Source: SAR202 cluster bacterium
GTDB taxonomy: Bacteria; Chloroflexota; Dehalococcoidia; Lucifugimonadales; VXLM01
Direction of reading: 5' to 3'
Length of the DNA stretch: 40,372 nt
NCBI GenBank assembly: GCA_022448725.1
Contig: JAKUTR010000020.1
Coordinates: 1 to 40,372, forward strand
Positions within the stretch are counted from its first letter, which is position 1; every line of letters starts with the position of its first letter. Below, one piece after another: positions 9,710 to 17,982 of the stretch. The notes beneath the pieces were generated by a model, which was not told the origin of the DNA, made no database searches, and saw only the letters and a list, made by a program, of their open reading frames with translations. The translations under genes and the position numbers were made by a program.

Positions 9710-10474
9710 ATGTCAGGTGGCCTAAGTGCTCATGACACATACGATGAGGCAATCACAATCTTGTTTAAAGGAGGCCGGTTGCCCACTTGGCAACGCCTCT
9801 CACAGGAGCAGCAAATCGATTACAGCGGACAGCACGTAGAACTAATGCTGTCTGTGGCTGCTGAGCATGGGCTTAGAAAATTAGAGGGATTCAAACTGAT
9901 TGCAGCTAAGGAACCTTGGCAGCGGTTCTGGGTAATTGAGTTTCCGACTTTAGCAGGTGCAGAAGAGTGGATAAAAGCGGAGATGGCCCCGCCGTACGGG
10001 ACCTACGGTTATTATGAGTATCATCTGTCCCGCCGCTTTGCTCGTAGCTACTTTGATCCGTGGGTTAAGGAACCACAGTCTCCGTCAACACCCTTAGCTA
10101 CTCCAGACCCATGGGATATCCCGGACCTTGATGTTTCGCACGATAGTTATGTAGTACTTGAGTTTGCGAGAATGTTGCCGGAAGCGCACGAATTCAGTGA
10201 TCAAGAACGAGGAAGTAGCGAACATGTTCAACTTATGAATGAGGTTGCTGTAGAGCATCGTCTCATGAGACTTGAGTCATATCACTTAATCACGCCTCAG
10301 CCCGAATGGCATCGTGCCTACATAATCGAATTGCCGACAATGGAGGGAGCAGAGGCTTGGATCAATGCAGAACTTGTTCCTCCTCAGGCGGCGTACTCCA
10401 CAAAGAAGATGTATTTGTCACGTAAGTGGGCACCGGAGTTCTTTGCGGGGTGGGTTGAGACGGAAGATGCTTAA
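9710..10474 (+). CDS. Unrecognised protein made of two tandem copies of a ~110-residue domain
   Basis: I do not recognise this 254-residue protein. It is clearly an internal duplication. Residues 8-119 and 144-249 align, with HDTY/HDSY, HVELMLSVAAEH/HVQLMNEVAVEH, RKLEGFKLI/MRLESYHLI, FPTLAGAEEWIKAEM/LPTMEGAEAWINAEL, and YHLSRRFARSYF/MYLSRKWAPEFF in the same order. A Pro-rich linker (about 120-143) joins the copies. The copies resemble small dimeric alpha/beta (ferredoxin-like) barrel proteins, where two domains would make an intramolecular dimer; this is inference. There is no signal peptide or membrane segment. It starts two bases after the cysteine-synthase-like gene, so it probably works with that enzyme. 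Confidence 0.75.
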   Translation: MSGGLSAHDTYDEAITILFKGGRLPTWQRLSQEQQIDYSGQHVELMLSVAAEHGLRKLEGFKLIAAKEPWQRFWVIEFPTLAGAEEWIKAEMAPPYGTYGYYEYHLSRRFARSYFDPWVKEPQSPSTPLATPDPWDIPDLDVSHDSYVVLEFARMLPEAHEFSDQERGSSEHVQLMNEVAVEHRLMRLESYHLITPQPEWHRAYIIELPTMEGAEAWINAELVPPQAAYSTKKMYLSRKWAPEFFAGWVETEDA

Positions 10475-10505
10475 ACGCGCATAGATTGTTCGTGTCGGGG
10501 CTCTT

Positions 10506-11249
10506 CTAGAAATCTTCCTCAACAGAGGTTTGGCTAATACCAGGCACCCATGCCGTATCAGTTTGAGGTCGGACGCGAGACCTTGGTAAGCCGGTCAACT
10601 GTGCTTTCAATTTAGTAGTTTCTTTAGCGTGCGCGGTATCTATTACTATGGCGTCAATCTGGGCGGTGCGCAGAGCGTGAGCATCTTCAATTTCAAGTAG
10701 GCCAGGCTCAGATATTAAAGTTGGTTTACCAAAACCATTGGATATGCTCAAAATTCTGCCTAGCGAGGCAGCTGTCATGGTTTGCATGTGGGTGTCGAGG
10801 CACACTGATATTGCATCGACCGGCAAGTAGCGCATTGACCTAATGTCATCGTCGCTGACAGTCAGGGGAACTGTCAGTATTAAGCCTAGGTCTGGGACAT
10901 CGAAGATACCAGATGAAGTTTTCATTGGGTCAAAGATAATGAAATCTGCTCCACTCTCATGAGCTAGGACAGCATTTTCTTTGGTGATCTTACCGGTTGC
11001 CCATACGCCCCAAAGGTGGTTTTGGAAGTTATTACCGCACTGTGCGATCGATTTACGGGCGAATCTTTCTGTTTCAATAATCAGTGCATCGAAAGGGACC
11101 AGGTTTTGTTCGATACTAGTGTCCTTGATAGATAATTTACCTAGGAAGAGAATGCCTGCGTTTTCTGATGAAGTACTTAGTGCACCAAAACCAACGGCAC
11201 TGGTGGGATTTTCCCCGACCTTTGAAAGCTTGGATATGAATCGGCTCAT
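10506..11249 (-). CDS. Hypothetical protein, possibly alpha/beta barrel
   Basis: I do not recognise this 247-residue protein. Its sequence alternates short hydrophobic strands and helices (FDALIIE, LWGVWATG, ADFIIFDP, LGLILTVPL, DAISVCLDT, PTLISEPG, IDAIVID), a pattern typical of a TIM barrel. There are no clear catalytic motifs, signal peptide or membrane spans. The ATG at 11249 follows a GAGG, supporting the start. The C-terminal ~35 residues look extended and unstructured. It is divergent from the hydrolase at 11339 and convergent with the duplicated-domain gene, so it is probably a single-gene unit. Confidence 0.65.
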   Translation of the reverse strand: MSRFISKLSKVGENPTSAVGFGALSTSSENAGILFLGKLSIKDTSIEQNLVPFDALIIETERFARKSIAQCGNNFQNHLWGVWATGKITKENAVLAHESGADFIIFDPMKTSSGIFDVPDLGLILTVPLTVSDDDIRSMRYLPVDAISVCLDTHMQTMTAASLGRILSISNGFGKPTLISEPGLLEIEDAHALRTAQIDAIVIDTAHAKETTKLKAQLTGLPRSRVRPQTDTAWVPGISQTSVEEDF

Positions 11250-11338
11250 TAGGACCTCAGTGAAGGAGCTTAGCTGTCAGTTACAATAGATCGGATTTTA
11301 TTCTAGAGCTATCAGACGCACAAGGTTTCGGAGGTAGG

Positions 11339-12019
11339 ATGGAGTTAAAGCAGTATGTGGGGGCGGCGCTTAAGTACATAGTTGTTGAGCCAGATGACTA
11401 TGATCCCAACCGTGAATACCCACTGATTGTTCTCCTACATGGTTTCGGATCTCATATGGGAGACTTGGCTAGTCTAGCTTCTAATATCGATCGGCACCAC
11501 TATCTCTATGTATGTCCGAACGCTCCAATAAGTATAGATATTGGCTTAGGGCAAGTAGGATACGCTTGGGCTGACTTGATAGGTGGCACCAAAGAAGAAC
11601 GAAATATCCAGACTAGTGAAGCTGAGACATCTCTGGTAACTGTTCTGGAAGAAGTCCGTGCGGATTACCGAGTTTCATCTGTACTGGTTGGAGGCTTTTC
11701 GCAAGGAGGAATGGTAACGTTTGACTTTGTACTACCCAGGGCGAATGAGTTCATTGGTGCCTTTGCTTTGAGTTCTCGGCTTGAATGGCCAGATTCGTTA
11801 GTTCAAAGATTATCCGATAGCCGTGAGTTGCCAATCTTTATGTCTCACGGGACTGCTGACACAGTTATTCCAGTAATTGAAGCCAGGACTAGTTGCCAAG
11901 TATTAGAAAGTTGGGGTTACACACCAGTATACAAAGAATATTCAATGGGCCATGAGATAAACGTTGATTTAATCGAGGATCTCCGGCTTTGGATTAGCGA
12001 TCAACTAACAAGTATGTAA
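11339..12019 (+). CDS. Alpha/beta hydrolase, carboxylesterase/phospholipase type
   Basis: This 226-residue protein has the small carboxylesterase (YpfH/Est) layout. An oxyanion segment LLHGFGSH occurs at 32-39 and the nucleophile elbow GFSQGG gives S121. The acid is D174 in SHGTADTVIP and the base is H205 in SMGHEI. It lacks a signal peptide and should act in the cytoplasm on short esters or lysophospholipids; the true substrate is unknown. A GGAGG four bases before the ATG supports the start. It is followed by a 226-base gap with no visible gene before the amidase, so it is probably monocistronic. Confidence 0.87.
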   Translation: MELKQYVGAALKYIVVEPDDYDPNREYPLIVLLHGFGSHMGDLASLASNIDRHHYLYVCPNAPISIDIGLGQVGYAWADLIGGTKEERNIQTSEAETSLVTVLEEVRADYRVSSVLVGGFSQGGMVTFDFVLPRANEFIGAFALSSRLEWPDSLVQRLSDSRELPIFMSHGTADTVIPVIEARTSCQVLESWGYTPVYKEYSMGHEINVDLIEDLRLWISDQLTSM

Positions 12020-12245
12020 ATGGCCGCATCTCTCCCTAAATTGTTGGTTGCTTATTGGGGACTACTCCTAAGAGGGGCGGCAGTTTACAATTATTGAACG
12101 TGATACAGAGTCTTTAGGCTCTATAGTGATTGTGATAGCCAACCTTTTCGTACCAGTTTATGTATGCTATACCGCACCGAGACTCGTTCCTAGCTGTGAG
12201 TATTCTTCTCTCTTATAAATAACTTTACAACCGTTTGGAGTCACC

Positions 12246-13595
12246 ATGACAGAGCCCTATGAGCTAACGCTTTCGGAGACGGCTAAATTGATCCATGATC
12301 GAGAATTGTCGCCGGTGGAGCTTATGGAATCCCTACTGGCACGCAATAGTGCGCTCAACCACCAACTCAATGTGTGGGTGACCCTAGACGAACAGGCAAT
12401 GATCACCTCTGCTCAGGAAAGTGCTGAAGCTTTGGTAACAGAGGGACCTAAAGGCCTTTTACACGGTATTCCCTTTGGGGTCAAAGATATTTTTTACACA
12501 GAGGGTGTAAAGACGACAGCTTGCTCTAAGATACTGGCGGATTTTGTGCCGGATCATGATGCTACGGCCGTGGCTTTGTTGAAGGAAGCCGGTGGTATTA
12601 TGATGGGGAAAACAGTAACCACTGAATTCGCGATGTTTGATCCTCCGGCTACGAAAAATCCCTGGAATCATACACGTACTCCCGGAGGCTCTAGCAGTGG
12701 CTCGGCGGCTGGCACAGCTGCTCAAATGTTCCCCACGGCTCTTGGTTCACAAACAGCGGGTTCTGTACTCCGTCCCGCCTCATACGTAGGAGTATGTGGT
12801 ATGAAACCTACCTTAGGCTTAATTAGTCGGTATGGAGTTGTCCCTGTATCCCGTTCTCTCGACACGATGGGATTTTTTACGCGCACCGTTGAGGATGCTG
12901 CGTTGATACTGTCGCTGCTTTGCAAGAACGATCCCCAAGACGAGATCTCCATACAGAGTGAGCCAATCCAATACCCAGAGGTCTTGAAAGCACCCATTAA
13001 AGCCCCCCGAGTTGCAGTGATGAAGCAGTACTTCTTCAATGAATCGACGGATGAAATTAGAACTCATACTGATGCCGTGATAACCAAACTAGCAGATGCT
13101 GGAGCAGTTGTTCAGGAAGTGAACATACCAAGTGATATGAGCGCTGTAGGGGATGCACATGTACTTGTTCAAGGAACTGAGGCATCCGCTGTGCATCAAG
13201 ATAACTACAAACTTCGGCCGGATGATTTTGCTCCAGGAGTGCGTGGTGTCATTGAAACAGGCCTCGCAGTTTCGGCCACAGAGTATGTGAAGGCACAAGA
13301 ACTCCGTCGAATATTTACACAAGAGATAACCGCCGCGATCAAGCCGTTTGATGTGATTCTAACCCCCTCGACCCCTGCTCCTGCCCCGGATACTGCGACC
13401 ACAGGTCCACCTACCTGTCAATGGCCCTGGACGACTTGTGGGTTTCCAGCAATAACAGTGCCGTCCGGTCTAAGCCAGGATGGTATGCCATTGGGTATCC
13501 AGCTCGCGGCAACGTCTTTGAATGAGAAGAAGCTATTAGTTGTTGCTAAGTGGTGTGAGGACGTTCTTGGGGTTCGACTAGCTTCGCCAGTATAA
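12246..13595 (+). CDS. Amidase-signature family hydrolase
   Basis: The 449-residue product is an amidase-signature enzyme with a Ser-cisSer-Lys triad: K80 in GIPFGVKD, the serine-rich loop TPGGSSSGSAAG (about S151) and the nucleophile S173 in QTAGSVLRPAS. These enzymes hydrolyse amides in the cytoplasm, and GatA belongs to the same family. GatA is less likely here because the sequence is shorter, has changes around the GatA-specific regions and no gatB or gatC is nearby. The start ATG at 12246 follows a weak TTGGAG. No partner gene is evident. The substrate cannot be inferred. Confidence 0.85.
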   Translation: MTEPYELTLSETAKLIHDRELSPVELMESLLARNSALNHQLNVWVTLDEQAMITSAQESAEALVTEGPKGLLHGIPFGVKDIFYTEGVKTTACSKILADFVPDHDATAVALLKEAGGIMMGKTVTTEFAMFDPPATKNPWNHTRTPGGSSSGSAAGTAAQMFPTALGSQTAGSVLRPASYVGVCGMKPTLGLISRYGVVPVSRSLDTMGFFTRTVEDAALILSLLCKNDPQDEISIQSEPIQYPEVLKAPIKAPRVAVMKQYFFNESTDEIRTHTDAVITKLADAGAVVQEVNIPSDMSAVGDAHVLVQGTEASAVHQDNYKLRPDDFAPGVRGVIETGLAVSATEYVKAQELRRIFTQEITAAIKPFDVILTPSTPAPAPDTATTGPPTCQWPWTTCGFPAITVPSGLSQDGMPLGIQLAATSLNEKKLLVVAKWCEDVLGVRLASPV

Positions 13596-13789
13596 ACATA
13601 TTGAGCGAGTATATTTTCGGAAGCTGAGTTTGTTTTTTCTTGGATAAGTTGTGGAGTTAATCATCTGTAGGAAATAGTAACTTGGATATCTCGAACGGAC
13701 ACTAGAGGTATTTCACTGAGTAGATACCACGAAAGATGAGGCATTATACAAGTGTCTGTAAACTAAGAAACTCAATGTCCGTAGCATCG

Positions 13790-13818
13790 TTGACACCTAT
13801 ATGGCCTGTTGCTAGACT
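13790..13818 (+). promoter_or_regulatory. Promoter for the siroheme reductase gene
   Basis: TTGACA (13790-13795), 17 bases, then TAGACT (13813-13818) with TGC in front of it (extended -10). The -35 is consensus. The predicted start near 13825 leaves a ~70-base leader. The rest of the 300-base gap from 13596 shows no gene that I can support. Confidence 0.7.
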
Positions 13819-13835
13819 TGACCAATAATTGAATC

Positions 13836-13895
13836 AAAGGCTCGGACCAACGCCCCGCAAGAGGATCAGAGGGGCCTTTCTACAAGCGAGGGGAA
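13836..13895 (+). promoter_or_regulatory. Structured 5' leader of the siroheme reductase mRNA
   Basis: AAAGGC (13836-13841) can pair with GCCTTT (13874-13879), enclosing CCC (13853-13856) that can pair with GGG (13871-13874). The same CCCC could instead pair with the GGGG at 13890-13893, which is part of the ribosome binding site next to the ATG at 13896. This would allow an open and a closed form. I do not recognise a named riboswitch. The pairing is seen; the regulatory role is inference. Confidence 0.4.
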
Positions 13896-15653
13896 ATGGC
13901 TGCTCAACTACAGCAAAAGTCCACCGGAGTTATCGATATCATCCCTGAGGAGATCGATGATTTCGAAATGCAGGTGCAGAGATTCAGGTCTGGGGATTTT
14001 GATGAGACTGAATTCTTAGCATTCCGGTTGAAGCAGGGCGTATATGGACAGCGTCAGCCGGATGCCCAGATGATGAGAATCAAGGTGCCTTTTGGAGGTT
14101 TGACCGCTGACCAAATGGATGCCCTTGGACGTGTCGCTTCTGAATATGCCCCGCTTGATAAGGGGCACGTTACAACTAGGGAGAATTTCCAGTTTCATCA
14201 TATCAAACTGCCGGATACTCCGGCAGTAATGAGAATCCTTGGCGAGGTTGGGCTGTCAACGCGAGAAGCGTGTGGGAACACTGTACGGAACGTCACAGGG
14301 TGTGCACTAGCGGGCGTTTGCTCAGATGAGGTATTCGATGTGACTCCTTATGCGGCCGCCTACGCACGGTACTTTGTTAGGCACCCGTACACACAAGCAC
14401 TACCGAGAAAGATAAAAACTGCGTTTTCTGGCTGCGAGCAAGACTGTGCGATTACAGCGATCCACGACATGGGTTTTATTCCAAAAGTGGAGAACGGCAA
14501 GCGAGGTTTTGTCGTAAAAACTGGTGGCGGCACCTCAATTATGCCAAAGATCGCGCCGACCCTATTTGATTTCGTTCCAGTCGAGGAGTATCTGAAGGTT
14601 ACCGAGGCTGTCCTACGGATCTTCCACCGCACCGATGAGCTACGTAAGAACAAGATGAAAGCTAGGATCAAGTTTTACATAGCGAGGATTGGTATAGATG
14701 AATTCCGTAAACAGGTTGATGAGGAACTCAAGCAGGAATGGGCACAAAAATCTTTCGATCCGGCCCCCCTGTTGTTCATAGAGGATGAGTCTCTTAGTGC
14801 ACCATCCCTGGGTGGAGATTGGCAGGGAAGCGCATCTTCTGATGATTTCCGGCAATGGGCATCTTCGAACGTGGTAGATCAGAAGCAAACAGGCTATAAA
14901 GTTGCACACGTCAAGATTCCTCAGGGAGATGTTAGTTCAGAGCAATTCCATCAGCTTGCAAGTTTCAGTCGCAAATACGCGGGTGGTAGAGCACGTATTA
15001 CTCACCAACAAAACTTGGCGTTCCGTTGGGTGCCAGAGGCAGCCTTATACTCTCTGTGGCAAGACCTTCAACGTGCAGGATTTGGTGACGCCGGTGTGCA
15101 TGAGATTACAGATGTGGTCTCATGTCCTGGTACCGATAGTTGCAAGCTCGGTATCACCTCGTCAATGGGATTAGGACGTGCCCTTATAGACAAGATAGAA
15201 TCTATGAACGTTACTGACCCCTTGACCAAGCAGATGCATGTCAAGATGAGTGGTTGTCCGAATGGTTGTGGCCAGCACCACATTGCCGACATTGGTTTCC
15301 ATGGCGCTGCTGCTAAGGCTCCTGGAGGACAAGTTCCTGCTTACGAACTGTTCCTAGGAGGGAGTTATGACGAAGCAGATGCTCGTATCGGCCTGCGTGT
15401 TAAAACGAAGGTGCCGGCTAAGCGAGTCCCTCAAGCTCTAGAGAAAGTCGTTGATTTCTACGAAGGTCACAGAAACGAGGGTGAGCTGTTTAAAGATTTT
15501 GCAGCCCGCCTAGGCCCTGGCGAATTTGAACCACTGCTACAGGAATTTAAAGAAGTCGGTGAACTGAATCGGGACACGATTCAGGAATACATCGATTGGG
15601 ATAAAACGGTGAAGTACAAGCTTGAGCGTGGCGAGGGAGAGTGCGCTGTATAG
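13896..15653 (+). CDS. Ferredoxin-type sulfite/nitrite reductase (siroheme, [4Fe-4S])
   Basis: The 585-residue protein has the two-fold repeated siroheme reductase fold. The cluster ligands are C410 and C416 in CPGTDSCKLG, and C454 and C458 in SGCPNGCGQHH, the standard CX5C...CX3C pattern. The N-terminal half has TTRENFQFHH (siroheme face) and a degenerate SGCEQDC motif. It reduces sulfite to sulfide or nitrite to ammonium by six electrons in the cytoplasm. Which substrate is used cannot be decided by eye; a role in sulfur assimilation is plausible given the cysteine-synthase-like gene 5 kb away. A GAGGGG precedes the ATG. The gene appears to be transcribed alone from the promoter at 13790. 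Confidence 0.93.
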   Translation: MAAQLQQKSTGVIDIIPEEIDDFEMQVQRFRSGDFDETEFLAFRLKQGVYGQRQPDAQMMRIKVPFGGLTADQMDALGRVASEYAPLDKGHVTTRENFQFHHIKLPDTPAVMRILGEVGLSTREACGNTVRNVTGCALAGVCSDEVFDVTPYAAAYARYFVRHPYTQALPRKIKTAFSGCEQDCAITAIHDMGFIPKVENGKRGFVVKTGGGTSIMPKIAPTLFDFVPVEEYLKVTEAVLRIFHRTDELRKNKMKARIKFYIARIGIDEFRKQVDEELKQEWAQKSFDPAPLLFIEDESLSAPSLGGDWQGSASSDDFRQWASSNVVDQKQTGYKVAHVKIPQGDVSSEQFHQLASFSRKYAGGRARITHQQNLAFRWVPEAALYSLWQDLQRAGFGDAGVHEITDVVSCPGTDSCKLGITSSMGLGRALIDKIESMNVTDPLTKQMHVKMSGCPNGCGQHHIADIGFHGAAAKAPGGQVPAYELFLGGSYDEADARIGLRVKTKVPAKRVPQALEKVVDFYEGHRNEGELFKDFAARLGPGEFEPLLQEFKEVGELNRDTIQEYIDWDKTVKYKLERGEGECAV

Positions 15654-15698
15654 GTGTCGTCTACGGTCCTAGTTAGGCTGACCCCTTTAGAGACTTAG

Positions 15699-16094
15699 CT
15701 ACTTGAACCTGCGGCTTATCTTGTTTATCCAAGACTCTCCTCGGATTTCAATTACCTCGCCCCGCCATCGCTTCTCAACTGATTTTGGCCGGATGAAAAA
15801 CATTGCGTATCCTGTTATGAACAGGACGAAACCACCCCACCCGAGTATCCCAATTAGTCCCAATCCGGGAGTTGTTAGATTCAGGACAAATGAGGCGAGC
15901 AAGAAAGAAAGTCCAATTAACAATACTCGTCCGGGGTTTAGAGATAGAAGGCTTCCGCTGAGCGACCACCGGATCATGTGCCAACCTCGGACAGCTAACG
16001 CTCTTTGCCGTTGACTATTAGCGTTAGGGCTGGATCGTAGATCGCCAGCCTGTTCGAGGATCTCTTCAATCTCTTCACGGTACTTTTGGCCCAT
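15699..16094 (-). CDS. Small two-helix membrane protein of unknown function
   Basis: The product is 131 residues from the ATG at 16094. It begins MGQKYREEIEEILEQAG, a charged amphipathic helix, and has hydrophobic segments at about 56-72 and 78-101. After these follows a basic tail with KRWRGEVIEIRG. The frame is open to 16181, but a good promoter (16125-16154) lies inside that extension, so the shorter start is preferred. The topology suggests an inner-membrane protein with both ends in the cytoplasm. I do not recognise a function. It is divergent from the TPP enzyme and convergent with the siroheme reductase. Confidence 0.7.
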   Translation of the reverse strand: MGQKYREEIEEILEQAGDLRSSPNANSQRQRALAVRGWHMIRWSLSGSLLSLNPGRVLLIGLSFLLASFVLNLTTPGLGLIGILGWGGFVLFITGYAMFFIRPKSVEKRWRGEVIEIRGESWINKISRRFK

Positions 16095-16124
16095 CTTGCT
16101 CTCACATGCTAACTTGGTGCAAAA

Positions 16125-16154
16125 ATCGTACTTACCGTCTAGGCTGTGTGTCAA
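16125..16154 (-). promoter_or_regulatory. Promoter for the two-helix membrane protein gene
   Basis: On the minus strand, consensus TTGACA (16149-16154) and TACGAT (16125-16130) are 18 bases apart. The start site would be near 16118, upstream of the chosen ATG at 16094 and downstream of the alternative start at 16181. Confidence 0.65.
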
Positions 16155-16317
16155 GAAGCGAGTTAAACAACTATGGACCAAATTCTGGCTTTGATGAGAG
16201 GTCTAATCTTGACCGAACAAGGGGTCTAACGTAGTATTGGCGCGGCATTGACGTGGATACGTCCCCGCTCCGGGGATAATCGTTGATCCAAACCTTATAA
16301 CTTGCAAGGAGACGATG

Positions 16318-17967
16318 ATGGATGGTGATCGCGCGATAGCAAAGATACTAAAAGCTGAGGGTGTTGAATGGATGGCTGCGTTCCCTGCGCAAACACTGAT
16401 TGATGCTGTTGCACAGGAAGGTATTCGGCCAATTATCTGCCGGCAAGAACGCACCGGCGTCAACATGGCTGATGGTTATAGCCGCGTGATGAATGGCAAG
16501 AGCATTGGTGTATTTAGTATGCAGCGTGGCCCAGGAGCAGAGAATGCATTTGGAGGTGTTGCACAAGCTTATGCAGACAACGTTCCGATCCTCGTACTTC
16601 CAGGCGGTCACGATCGTGACAAGTATGATTCCCACCCAGGATTCGATTCTGTGGATCATTACGGAGGCATAACCAAGTGGGCGGGATATATCACAAATCC
16701 AGAGCGGATTCCTGCTTTGATGGGACGAGCCTTCAGTCTTCTGAAGCATGGTCGGCCTGCACCCGTTTTGATCGAGATCCCCACTGATGTGGCAGTTGGA
16801 GATTATCCGGGGCAAAATGTTGAGTACATACCTGTTAAAGTTCAAAAATCCTCTGCTAATCCTGATGACGTTCGCGATCTAGTGGCTGATCTATTGAAAG
16901 CTAAGGCTCCAGTGATCAATGCTGGACAGGGGGTGATGTATGCTGAGGCTACCGATGATTTGATTGAGTTTGCTGAACTGATTAACGTGCCTGTAATGAC
17001 GACACTTGCTGGTAAGAGTGCGTTTCCTGAAAATCATCCACTGGCTCTAGGGACTGGCGGACATTCCACAACATTGATGGTGGCAAGATTCCTCGAAGCT
17101 ACAGATTTTTTCCTGGCTGTTGGAGCTGGGCTCTCGGACACCCATTTCAACTCACCTACTCCTCAGGGGGTCCCTATTGGACAGGTTACTAATGCGGTTG
17201 ATGACCTGAACAAGAATGTTCGGTTGACACACGGTGCTGTAGGCGATGCAAAATTAGTACTACGGCAGATGATTGAAGAAGCGAAACGTCAATTGGGCGC
17301 TAGTGGCCGAGGAGATGTGAACGGGGTAGTTGAAGAAGTAGCTAGTATCAAGGCTGAATTCATGACGGAATGGGGGCCACATCTCAATTCTGATGAAGTA
17401 CCTATTAGCCCGTATAGGGTTCTGACTGAATTAGCAAAAGCTGTTGATGTGGAGAAGGCGATCGTTACACATGACTCAGGGTACCCGAGGGAACAGTTTG
17501 TGCCGTTCTGGCCGGTGCTCAAGCCGCATAACTATATAGGTTGGGGTAAATCAACCCAGCTGGGTTACGGTCTCGGACTTGCAATTGGTGCGAAACTTGC
17601 TAAGCCGGACCATCACTCGATCAATGTAATGGGGGATGCCGCATTTGGTATGTCTGGTCTTGATATTGAAACGGCGGCTCGATGCAATATAGGTATTCTT
17701 ACTATCGTCCTGAATAACGGAGTAATGACTCACTACGATAAGCACATGCCGTTTAGTAGCAAAAGCCATAGGACAAACGTTTTTGGAGGGGATTACGCGA
17801 AGGTTGCAGAGGGCTTGGGTGCATACTCGGAACAGGTTGAGACACCAGACGCATTAGCGGGTGCATTCAAGAGGGCCATTGATGCTAATACTGCTGGGCA
17901 GCCTGCGCTAATCGAGGTGATGACCAAAGCAGAGGAGAATGTGCCGAACTACCTGGACGAGGGGTAG
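16318..17967 (+). CDS. Thiamine-diphosphate-dependent enzyme (acetolactate synthase-like)
   Basis: The 549-residue protein has the pyrimidine-domain, central-domain, TPP-domain order of the acetolactate synthase/benzoylformate decarboxylase superfamily. The catalytic glutamate is E44 in CRQERTGVNMADGYSR. The flavoenzyme-like stretch MQRGPGAENAFGGVAQA follows, and the TPP/Mg motif is GDAAFGM...LNN near residue 441. The usual GDG is GDA here. It lacks the features that mark anabolic IlvB, and no ilvN or ilvC is nearby, so it is more likely a 2-oxoacid decarboxylase or lyase of unknown substrate. AAGGAG six bases before 16318 supports the second of two adjacent ATGs. It converges on the potassium transporter. 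Confidence 0.85.
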   Translation: MDGDRAIAKILKAEGVEWMAAFPAQTLIDAVAQEGIRPIICRQERTGVNMADGYSRVMNGKSIGVFSMQRGPGAENAFGGVAQAYADNVPILVLPGGHDRDKYDSHPGFDSVDHYGGITKWAGYITNPERIPALMGRAFSLLKHGRPAPVLIEIPTDVAVGDYPGQNVEYIPVKVQKSSANPDDVRDLVADLLKAKAPVINAGQGVMYAEATDDLIEFAELINVPVMTTLAGKSAFPENHPLALGTGGHSTTLMVARFLEATDFFLAVGAGLSDTHFNSPTPQGVPIGQVTNAVDDLNKNVRLTHGAVGDAKLVLRQMIEEAKRQLGASGRGDVNGVVEEVASIKAEFMTEWGPHLNSDEVPISPYRVLTELAKAVDVEKAIVTHDSGYPREQFVPFWPVLKPHNYIGWGKSTQLGYGLGLAIGAKLAKPDHHSINVMGDAAFGMSGLDIETAARCNIGILTIVLNNGVMTHYDKHMPFSSKSHRTNVFGGDYAKVAEGLGAYSEQVETPDALAGAFKRAIDANTAGQPALIEVMTKAEENVPNYLDEG

Positions 17968-17982
17968 GTGCAATCTTCATTA

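Noticed and set aside
12246-13595. Amidase as GatA of the tRNA amidotransferase
   Set aside because: It shares the signature but is short, and no gatB or gatC is adjacent; a general amidase is safer.
16095-16181. N-terminal extension of the two-helix membrane protein
   Set aside because: A TTGACA-18-TACGAT promoter lies inside it, so it cannot be translated from that transcript.
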